DNA from: an uncultured Micrococcales bacterium | Lineage (GTDB): Bacteria; Actinomycetota; Actinomycetes; Actinomycetales; Microbacteriaceae | DNA length: 5,171 nt | Assembly: GCA_903853515.1 (NCBI GenBank) | Contig: CAINTU010000076.1 | Coordinates: 1-5,171, forward strand | Direction: 5' to 3' | Shown here: in pieces, positions 1-5,171 of the stretch | Layout of the letters: each line of letters opens with the position of its first letter | How positions within the stretch are numbered: position 1 is the first letter of the stretch | Program-made: the position numbers and the translations under genes | Notes under the pieces: generated by a model | What the model saw: the letters and a program-made list of their open reading frames with translations, nothing else | What the model was told of the DNA's origin: nothing | Databases searched by the model: none

Positions 1-1
1 G

Positions 2-502
2 ATAATGCTTTGCGCCGGTTGGTCTTATAACCTTTGGTTCAAATCGATGCTGATTTCGCCACTGCCATACGCAATTGGCTTCGGTGTTTTGCCCTATTTC
101 GCAGTCAGTTCAACCCTCACAGTGACAATTCCATTTTTCATACCGCTTGTTGCGGCGCTGCTTGGCTGTGCCGCGCACTTTGCAAATACCATTCCTGATT
201 TTGCCTATGACGACACCAACGGCATTAGGGGATTGCCGCAACATTTGGGTGCAGGTTGGTCAAGCTTTTGCATTGCAGCCACGGCTGCGACCGCCTCACT
301 TGTGACCGTATTCAACTGCTCGGCCGCGATCTTGGGGGTTTCGGTAGGCTGCCTGGGCTTGAGTGCACTACTAATTGCGACAGCGATCGGCATGGCTATT
401 CGCCCCAAGCCAACTAAATGGGTCTTCAGGTGCCTCGTTTTAGCCGCTTTGGCGAACCTAGTGCCGCTGTGTTTAGAGGTGATCGCTCTTCGAAACAAAT
501 AG
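2..502 (+). CDS. UbiA-family membrane prenyltransferase, C-terminal part (5' end outside window)
   Basis: The reading frame is open to the left edge, so the ATG at 5 is probably an internal Met and the N-terminal half, with the first Asp-rich motif, lies upstream. UbiA enzymes are integral membrane proteins that transfer a polyprenyl group from its diphosphate to an acceptor such as a quinone ring precursor, a heme or a glycerol phosphate. Counting from that Met, GWSYNLWFKS (5-14) followed by SPLPYAIGFG (18-27) is the conserved loop-helix pattern common in actinobacterial members. NTIPDFAYDDTNGIRGLPQ (61-79) holds the second Asp-rich Mg/diphosphate motif, with D65, D69 and D70. Hydrophobic stretches near 18-34, 40-58, 86-104, 107-130 and 142-160 fit the remaining membrane helices. 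It ends at a TAG 152 bases before the pullulanase, with no visible functional link to it. The family call is fairly secure; the acceptor, and hence the pathway, cannot be read from this fragment. Confidence 0.82.
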   Translation: MMLCAGWSYNLWFKSMLISPLPYAIGFGVLPYFAVSSTLTVTIPFFIPLVAALLGCAAHFANTIPDFAYDDTNGIRGLPQHLGAGWSSFCIAATAATASLVTVFNCSAAILGVSVGCLGLSALLIATAIGMAIRPKPTKWVFRCLVLAALANLVPLCLEVIALRNK

Positions 503-555
503 CACAGTCATGGGTCTGGGCAAGCCCAAACACAGCGCCTGCGGTTCATCACGCT

Positions 556-618
556 TTGATAACGACAGAAATGTAAGCGTTTAGCAAATGAGGCTATTAG
601 CGAGCCCGCGCATAGGCT
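556..618 (+). promoter_or_regulatory. Probable promoter region of the pullulanase gene (boxes uncertain)
   Basis: Two weak options are visible and I cannot choose between them. TAGGCT at 613-618 fits the actinobacterial -10 pattern TANNNT and would put the transcript start near 625, giving a leader of about 30 bases, but it has only a poor -35 (ATGAGG, 588-593). Alternatively, TTGATA at 556-561 is a good -35 match (5 of 6 to TTGACA), but the hexamer at usable spacing (TTTAGC, 580-585) is a poor -10. In the second case the operator-like sequence would lie between and over the boxes; in the first it would lie just upstream of the -35. Confidence 0.27.
572..585 (+). promoter_or_regulatory. LacI/MalR/CcpA-type operator-like sequence upstream of the pullulanase gene
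   Basis: The sequence TGTAAGCGTTTAGC matches the Bacillus cre consensus TGWAARCGYTWNCW at 12 of 14 positions, and its reverse complement also scores 12 of 14. It has the imperfect palindrome TAA-GCGT-TTA around a central CG, which is typical of LacI-family operators. It sits 70 bases before the start codon of a secreted alpha-glucan hydrolase, where a maltose-responsive LacI-family repressor (MalR type) would be expected in actinobacteria. No regulator gene is in the window, so the cognate protein is inferred. An ACGCTT at 551-556 is the inverse of AAGCGT at 575-580 and could be a further half-site, or chance. Confidence 0.5.
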
Positions 619-639
619 AAAACTTGTCCACTTCGGTCT

Positions 640-644
640 AGGAG
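640..644 (+). promoter_or_regulatory. Ribosome binding site of the pullulanase gene
   Basis: AGGAG lies 10 bases before the ATG at 655. It is the best Shine-Dalgarno match in the gap and supports this start, as does the complete signal peptide that begins there. Confidence 0.75.
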
Positions 645-654
645 CCCCACGCAA

Positions 655-747
655 ATGAATAAATCAGCTCGCCTTTTTCTCGGTCTAATCACCAGCGCAC
701 TTCTTGCGCTAACCACAATTTTTACCGGCGGGGTTCCTGCCAATGCG
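655..747 (+). other. Sec signal peptide of the pullulanase
   Basis: Residues 1-31 have a basic n-region (K3, R6), a hydrophobic core (about 7-23) and a polar end closing in PANA, an A-X-A site with likely cleavage after A31. There is no twin-arginine motif and no lipobox cysteine, so export by Sec and signal peptidase I is expected. Confidence 0.88.
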
Positions 748-3363
748 GCGTTGCCAGACAGCGTAACGCTGACGGTGCACTATCACCGCGATGCCAACGA
801 CTACACAAATTGGAACTTGTATTTGTGGAAAAACGTTGATGGCAACGGCGACAAAGAGGTTTCGGCAGGTGGCTTCGACTTAGCAACCGACGGCGATTTT
901 GGTGCCGTAGCAACTGCCACTGTTACAGGTATGAAGACCTTCAAAGATCTAGGCTTCATTCTGCGCAATGCCAACAGCTGGTCGGCAACCGACCGTGAGG
1001 GCAGTTCATGCTCTGGTGGCGGCGACTTCTTTGCCCCCGGTCTCGACGCTGGCAGCAGTGAAATATGGATGGTTCAGGGCGATTGCACGATTTATACCTC
1101 ACGCCCAGAAGTTGGCCCGCACATCGCGAGCGCAACCATCGATGACTTCAACAAGATCACCGTGACGCTAAATCAACCTTTCACCATCGTTGGTTCTGGC
1201 AATCAAGGTTTCACTCTTACCGGCGGCATCAACGTGACCTCAGTTGCGGCAACCGGCCGTGCAACTCGGGTTGTGCTTACTACCGATGCAAATCTAGTTA
1301 TCGGCACAGCATATACGCTCACGCATACATCGCTGAGCCAATACATGTCAAGCTTTGGCAGCAAAGCGCTTACGATTGGCGCGCTCTATGACAGCCCTGG
1401 ATTCAATGCTGCCTATTACTACGACGGCCCGCTCGGCGTCGACTATTCAGCCGCTGAGACCACAATCCGTGTTTGGGCACCGACTGCATCTAACGTCAAG
1501 CTCTTGACCTATGAAAACCAAGATGTCACCAACGCTGATGCCATGCGTTCTGACATGACTGGCGGTGGCACTCAAAACAAAGGTGTTTGGTCAATCACGA
1601 TTCCAAACGATCAAGCAGGCTTGGTTTATGGATTCTTGGTTCATGTGAATGGCGTCGATGTTTATGCCAACGACCCCTACGCAAGAGCCTCGACACCTAA
1701 CTCGGGTCACTCTGTGGTGGTCGATCTCGCTGCTTCTAATCCAGCAGGTTTCACAACCGAGACCAAACCGGCATTCACCGGCAACCCAACCGATGCAATC
1801 ATTTATGAAACTCACGTTCGTGACTTCTCTTATGGTGCAACAAGCGGTATTCCAACTGCGCACAAGGGCAAATACCTAGCTTTCACCGACACTGGCACAA
1901 GTTATAGCTGGAACACCACTGCCGTAAACCCAAAGACCAAAAAGAAGGTTGTGACTAAGCACAAAACCAAGACTGGCATTGATTTGATCAAGGCTCTTGG
2001 CGTGACCCACGTCGAACTTCAGCCGGTTTATGACTACGCATCTGGCGGCAATGAGTCGACACCCGATTACAACTGGGGTTATGACCCTGTGAACTACAAC
2101 GTGCCAGAAGGCGCATACGCCACTAGCGTCGCAAGCCCGTCACGCCGAATCAACGAGCTAAAGCAGGCTGTTCAGGCTATGCACGCAAACGGCCTTCGAG
2201 TAATGATGGACGTTGTCTATAACCACGTATACGCCGCCAGCAACTTCAGCTTTCAACAGATTGTGCCTGGCTATTTCTTTAGAACTGACGCCAAAGGTGC
2301 ATTGCTAAACGGCACTGGCTGTGGCAACGAAGTAGCTTCAGAGCGACCAATGGTCAGCCGCTTCATCGTCGATTCGGTCAAGTACTGGGCCACCGAATAT
2401 CACATGGATGGCTTCAGATTTGACCTGATGGGCATTCTCGACATCAACACGATGAACACAATTAGAACCGAGCTAAACAAGATTGATCCAACGATCTTGA
2501 TGATCGGTGAAGGTTGGAACATGGGAAGCCTTGATTCGACTAAGCGAGCATCCCAGGCAAATATTCAACAAATGCCTGGCATCTCAGTATTCAACGACCA
2601 GATTCGCAACGGCATCAAGGGCAGTGAATACCCAAGCAAAGCACCTGGTTTCATCAACGGAAACCTGCGCGTTGTTGACAACGTCAAAGAGGGCATCGTT
2701 GGCAACACCGATTACAGCGACATGCTTGTGCCGAACTTCACCACCTCAGCACCTGGTCAGTCGGTCAACTACGTCGAATCGCATGACAACCTTAGCTTTG
2801 CCGACAACCTGACGGCTAACCTGCCAAAGGCTACCCCTGCGGTCAAGACTGCGCTAAACAAACTTGGCGGCTCAATTGCTTTGCTAGCGCAAGGTTTGCC
2901 ATTCATGCAAGAAGGTCAACAGTTCGAGCGCACAAAGCAGGGTGACAGCAACTCTTATAAGTCATCAGACCTGATCAACGACGTCGATTACAAACTAAAC
3001 GATACGAACGCATCGACAGCTGCTTATTACGCGGGCATCATCGCAATTCGCAAGGCTCACCCAGCTTTCAGATTGACGACGGCTGCAGATATCAAGACTC
3101 GCTTGAGTTTCATCAGCGTCGACCCTTCGATGATCGGCTATGCAATCAATGGCACTGGCCTTGCTGGCGAGAACACCAACGTTGTTGTTGGTCACAATCC
3201 AACAAGCAAGCCAATCAAGTTGTTTATGCCGGTTTCTGGCAAAAACTGGGATGTGCTCGCCAATGACAAGGGCGCTGGCACAAAGGCGCTTGCCTCTTTG
3301 AAGAAGATAAGCAGCGTCATGGTTCCTGCCTATTCAACGATGGTTCTCGTTCAAACCAACTAG
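655..3363 (+). CDS. pulA: Secreted type I pullulanase (GH13, with CBM41 and CBM48)
   Basis: Hydrolyses alpha-1,6 branch links in pullulan and starch- or glycogen-like glucans outside the cell. The 902-residue product starts with a Sec signal peptide. A CBM41-like starch-binding domain follows (about 37-148; W53 and W109 are candidate sugar-stacking residues, and C119/C144 could form a disulfide). Next come a beta-rich linking domain (about 152-248), a CBM48 domain (about 255-365) and the GH13 barrel. Family signatures are YETHVRDFS (384-392) and YNWGYDP (472-478). The four GH13 regions are DVVYNH (519-524), DGFRFD (585-590, nucleophile D590), IGEGW (617-621, acid/base E619) and ESHDN (708-712, D711). 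A further pullulanase-like stretch, GQQFERTK..GDSNSYKS, spans 754-770. The C-terminal 80 or so residues form a beta domain. There is no LPXTG, lipobox or other anchor, so it is probably released. A lysine-rich segment (427-439) interrupts the stretch between GKYLAFT and TGIDLIKALG. The gene stands alone and ends 14 bases before the convergent gene. Class call very secure; exact substrate preference is not readable. Confidence 0.96.
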   Translation: MNKSARLFLGLITSALLALTTIFTGGVPANAALPDSVTLTVHYHRDANDYTNWNLYLWKNVDGNGDKEVSAGGFDLATDGDFGAVATATVTGMKTFKDLGFILRNANSWSATDREGSSCSGGGDFFAPGLDAGSSEIWMVQGDCTIYTSRPEVGPHIASATIDDFNKITVTLNQPFTIVGSGNQGFTLTGGINVTSVAATGRATRVVLTTDANLVIGTAYTLTHTSLSQYMSSFGSKALTIGALYDSPGFNAAYYYDGPLGVDYSAAETTIRVWAPTASNVKLLTYENQDVTNADAMRSDMTGGGTQNKGVWSITIPNDQAGLVYGFLVHVNGVDVYANDPYARASTPNSGHSVVVDLAASNPAGFTTETKPAFTGNPTDAIIYETHVRDFSYGATSGIPTAHKGKYLAFTDTGTSYSWNTTAVNPKTKKKVVTKHKTKTGIDLIKALGVTHVELQPVYDYASGGNESTPDYNWGYDPVNYNVPEGAYATSVASPSRRINELKQAVQAMHANGLRVMMDVVYNHVYAASNFSFQQIVPGYFFRTDAKGALLNGTGCGNEVASERPMVSRFIVDSVKYWATEYHMDGFRFDLMGILDINTMNTIRTELNKIDPTILMIGEGWNMGSLDSTKRASQANIQQMPGISVFNDQIRNGIKGSEYPSKAPGFINGNLRVVDNVKEGIVGNTDYSDMLVPNFTTSAPGQSVNYVESHDNLSFADNLTANLPKATPAVKTALNKLGGSIALLAQGLPFMQEGQQFERTKQGDSNSYKSSDLINDVDYKLNDTNASTAAYYAGIIAIRKAHPAFRLTTAADIKTRLSFISVDPSMIGYAINGTGLAGENTNVVVGHNPTSKPIKLFMPVSGKNWDVLANDKGAGTKALASLKKISSVMVPAYSTMVLVQTN

Positions 3364-3376
3364 TCGCTTGGCTGTA

Positions 3377-3413
3377 TTTATTGGCGGGTTAGCTTCGGCT
3401 GCCCGCCAATAAA
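3377..3413. terminator. Shared hairpin between convergent genes, likely bidirectional terminator
   Basis: The arms TTTATTGGCGGG (3377-3388) and CCCGCCAATAAA (3402-3413) are perfect 12-base inverted repeats. Inside them AGC (3391-3393) pairs with GCT (3398-3400) around a TTCG loop, so the + strand RNA forms a C(UUCG)G tetraloop, a notably stable loop. The minus-strand RNA would carry CGAA there instead, suggesting the structure serves mainly the pullulanase transcript. No U-run follows on either strand, so it is not a textbook intrinsic terminator, though many actinobacterial ones lack that run. The hairpin overlaps the stop and last dozen codons of the minus-strand amidohydrolase. Confidence 0.75.
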
Positions 3414-5012
3414 CGTTTGGGTCACTTTCGCAATCGCGAAGAGCTCATTGTTTGACGTTACGTCTTGATCAATGGTGCAAAAATCGGCTGGGCTGCCCAA
3501 TTCAAGACGAGTTGATTTATACGCCGCGAGGGCCTCAGCCAGTGTTATGGCTTCGCCGGGGTTATGCACCTCTGACGAACCCGGCAATTTTCTAAAAGCC
3601 GCTGTGAACAGCCCAAGCAGGGGGTTGGCATCTGACACCGGCCAGTCTGAGCCAAATTCAATCTCTAGACCGGCATCAATGGCGCTTCTGTGCCTATAGA
3701 GCGCCTCTACGCGTTTAGACCCAAGAGCTGCGGCGCAAGAGCGCATCATGGCATCAGGGCGTGCCCAGAGCGGTTGAAAATTTACCCGTATGCCAGCTTG
3801 GGCGAGCCTTGCCAGCTGGTCTACATCGGCGAGTTCAGCATGGGCGATGGTGATTTTGGCGCCTTTGGGCTTGATCACTCTAATGATCTGCTCGATTGCG
3901 GCATCGCCAATTGCATGGATGTGCACATCTAGTGCCGCCGCTGCAGCTGCCGACAGCGCTTCTGCTAGCTCACCGTCAGACCACATTAGGTCGCCATGGT
4001 TACCGTTGGCTTCGCCGTCTGGGTTTAGGTACGACTCGCCCACAGCGGCCGTTGAGCTGCCGAGAACCCCGTCGGCAAACACTTTTATCCCGGTGACTCG
4101 AACTTGTGACTCTTGAGGCCGCGCCTGAATCGAGTTCACGTGTTGTGCTCTCGATTTGCCCAGCTGGCCAAAACGTGCGCGCAGATTCAGCGCCTCATCA
4201 ATCTCGCTCAAGTGCGATTTCGGCTTTATGGCAACGAGCAAATCGAAATCGATCACCAGTTCTTCTGCATCTAGTGCGTCAAGATAGGCGGCTGCGATGT
4301 CGCTATCAACATAGGCGTCACATACCTTTGTGATGCCCAATGCCAATAGGTGATTTTGTGCAGCCAACAACGCATTCAAGTTTTCTGCTCGTGTTGGCTT
4401 GACCGATCTCGACAACACCAATTGCTTCGCCTGATCTTCTCTGAGCACACCCGATGGTCGGCCTTGCTCATCGACGTCGATTGAACCAAATTCAAGATTG
4501 GGTACTTCACCTAGAGAACCATCAGGTTTAAGCAAACCCGCCAACTTTAGTGCAGCGGTGTTCACCCAAATGGTGTGATGGTCGTTTGCGTGCAACACGA
4601 TCGGCAGCTCAGGTGACACCTCATCTAGCCATGCGGCTAGAAATCTTCCATCGCCTGCCAAATCGCGATCATAAGCGCCAGCAACAAGCGCCTCAGTGCC
4701 TGGTTGTGCCTTCAGGTGCGCTTTTAGAGTTGTGATGATCTCGCTTATCGACATAGCTTGCGTGATGTCTGCCGAGAGCAATTCACGACCTGCCAGCACC
4801 GGATGCGCATGTCTATCGGCAAACGTTGGCAACACCACCTGCCCTTGCAGGTCGATAACCTCATGAGGTGACTGGGGTGCAGGCGAGCAAACTAATCCTT
4901 GGCCGTCAACCCACAGGTCATCAACCCATACGTCGTCGATAGCATGCTTGGTGCCGGCAACCGTACTCTGCTGGCCCGAAAAGAGTTTTAGGTTAGTAAA
5001 GCGCTTTAACAC
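3378..5012 (-). CDS. YtcJ-like metal-dependent amidohydrolase (Amidohydro_3 family)
   Basis: A predicted cytoplasmic hydrolase of the amidohydrolase superfamily; relatives cleave C-N bonds in amides or formamides, but the substrate of this one is unknown. Numbered from the GTG at 5012 (544 residues), the early beta strands lead into HAHP (68-71), the HxH metal site. DHHTIWVNTAAL (144-155) matches the family's DGHxxWVNxxAL pattern. GIKVFADG (308-315) has the conserved Lys K310. HIHAIGDAAI (364-373) holds two His, IAHAEL (389-394) one more, and GSDWPVSDANPL (454-465) the catalytic Asp D456. The set is complete, and the length matches the usual 530-550, so the enzyme looks active. An in-frame ATG at 5060 would add 16 residues that are an out-of-frame reading of the thymidine kinase end and would overlap that gene by 68 bases. 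GTG overlaps by 20, gives a start MLKRFTNLKLF like family members, and has a GAGAG 11 bases upstream. Probably co-transcribed with tdk and coupled to it by the overlap. Confidence 0.88.
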   Translation of the reverse strand: MLKRFTNLKLFSGQQSTVAGTKHAIDDVWVDDLWVDGQGLVCSPAPQSPHEVIDLQGQVVLPTFADRHAHPVLAGRELLSADITQAMSISEIITTLKAHLKAQPGTEALVAGAYDRDLAGDGRFLAAWLDEVSPELPIVLHANDHHTIWVNTAALKLAGLLKPDGSLGEVPNLEFGSIDVDEQGRPSGVLREDQAKQLVLSRSVKPTRAENLNALLAAQNHLLALGITKVCDAYVDSDIAAAYLDALDAEELVIDFDLLVAIKPKSHLSEIDEALNLRARFGQLGKSRAQHVNSIQARPQESQVRVTGIKVFADGVLGSSTAAVGESYLNPDGEANGNHGDLMWSDGELAEALSAAAAAALDVHIHAIGDAAIEQIIRVIKPKGAKITIAHAELADVDQLARLAQAGIRVNFQPLWARPDAMMRSCAAALGSKRVEALYRHRSAIDAGLEIEFGSDWPVSDANPLLGLFTAAFRKLPGSSEVHNPGEAITLAEALAAYKSTRLELGSPADFCTIDQDVTSNNELFAIAKVTQTFIGGQPKLTRQ

Positions 5013-5171
5013 CGGCGGCGTTGCTCTCGCGCAAGTAGCATTCTGGGCAAAGCGACTCATAGGTCACATCGAAGCCATCAATCGCCACCTGGTCGCCATC
5101 GAAAATGAAATGGCCGTTTGCCTTGCGCGCGTTATACATAGCCTTTTTGCCACAGCGGCAGATGGTCTTAA
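4993..5171 (-). CDS. tdk: Thymidine kinase, C-terminal 58 residues (5' end outside window)
   Basis: On the minus strand a frame enters from the right edge (first full codon 5169-5167) and stops at TAA (4995-4993). It reads KTICRCGKKAMYNARKANG, continues with an FDGDQVAIDG segment, then YESLCPECYLRE and a short tail. This is the zinc-binding lasso end of TK1-type thymidine kinases: paired cysteines (here residues 4 and 6, then 41 and 44 of the fragment) around a YESLCxxCY motif that contacts the thymidine base. The enzyme phosphorylates thymidine to dTMP with ATP in pyrimidine salvage. The P-loop and catalytic part lie beyond the window. The first cysteine pair is C-x-C rather than the C-x-x-C of human TK1. 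The last 20 bases overlap the amidohydrolase GTG start. The fragment is short, but the motif combination makes the call strong. Confidence 0.88.
   Translation of the reverse strand, partial: KTICRCGKKAMYNARKANGHFIFDGDQVAIDGFDVTYESLCPECYLRESNAAGVKALY
4997..5008. repeat. Perfect 12-base palindrome TAAAGCGCTTTA
   Basis: TAAAGC followed by GCTTTA is perfectly self-complementary. It lies within the last codons of tdk and just after the amidohydrolase GTG, inside the overlap. It has the shape of a regulator half-site pair but is fully coding in two frames, so chance or coding constraint is the simpler explanation. No function is claimed. Confidence 0.4.

Noticed and set aside
205..498. Minus-strand open frame of 97 codons opposite the prenyltransferase
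   Set aside because: The opposite strand carries a recognisable UbiA second Asp-rich motif and membrane helices; the antisense product has no identifiable features.
511..528. Short inverted repeat TGGGC-AA-GCCCA just after the prenyltransferase stop
   Set aside because: The stem is only 4 base pairs with a workable loop and no U-run follows, so it is too weak to call a terminator.
1591..1863. Minus-strand open frame of 90 codons inside the pullulanase gene
   Set aside because: It is antisense to the CBM48 and early catalytic coding region, and its product resembles no family I recognise.
3411..3418. AAACGTTT palindrome resembling the core of a LacI-type operator
   Set aside because: It is an 8-base palindrome inside the 3' end of the amidohydrolase, with no promoter or gene start nearby; expected by chance.
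3472..4333. Several plus-strand open frames opposite the amidohydrolase
   Set aside because: They lie antisense to a gene with a complete set of family motifs, have low-complexity Ala/Ser/Arg-rich products and no recognisable domains; they are shadows.
5012..5060. N-terminal extension of the amidohydrolase from ATG 5060
   Set aside because: It is an out-of-frame reading of the thymidine kinase end, lacks a good Shine-Dalgarno and would need a 68-base overlap.
1..5171. Search for a novel defence, mobile or repeat system
   Set aside because: No direct repeat array, terminal inverted repeats, transposase, integrase, att-like duplication or structured RNA beyond the terminator hairpin was seen; all sizeable regions are covered by ordinary metabolic genes.

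Overview
The window looks like a stretch of ordinary chromosome from a moderate-GC (about 50%) actinobacterium. The prenyltransferase resembles the actinobacterial UbiA type. The combination with a secreted pullulanase and a TK1-type thymidine kinase would suit a small-genome freshwater Microbacteriaceae (Rhodoluna/Aquiluna-like). That placement is inference from protein style and base composition, not proof. No mobile element, CRISPR array, tRNA, rRNA or phage gene is visible.

Layout, left to right. (1) Positions 2-502, + strand: the C-terminal part of a UbiA-family membrane prenyltransferase, cut by the left edge. (2) Positions 503-654: a 152-base gap holding the control region of the next gene, with a LacI/MalR/CcpA-type operator-like sequence, weak promoter candidates and a clear Shine-Dalgarno. 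(3) Positions 655-3363, + strand: a complete 902-residue secreted type I pullulanase (signal peptide, CBM41, linking domain, CBM48, GH13 barrel, C-terminal domain). (4) Positions 3377-3413: a strong hairpin between two convergent genes, overlapping the last codons of the next gene. (5) Positions 3378-5012, - strand: a YtcJ-like amidohydrolase (Amidohydro_3) with a full set of metal-ligand motifs. (6) Positions 4993-5171, - strand: the C-terminal 58 residues of thymidine kinase (tdk), cut by the right edge. It overlaps the amidohydrolase start.

Function. The pullulanase is exported to debranch alpha-glucans (pullulan, starch, glycogen-type polymers). The operator-like site suggests control by a sugar-responsive LacI-family regulator. 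The tdk-amidohydrolase pair is probably one transcript with overlapping ends, running towards the pullulanase and ending at the shared hairpin. The two transcripts have no evident metabolic link.

I see no new multi-gene system. The points most worth a second look are the overlooked tdk end and the start-site correction it forces, the convergent hairpin with a UUCG loop built into coding sequence, the operator-like site, and a lysine-rich insertion in the pullulanase catalytic region.
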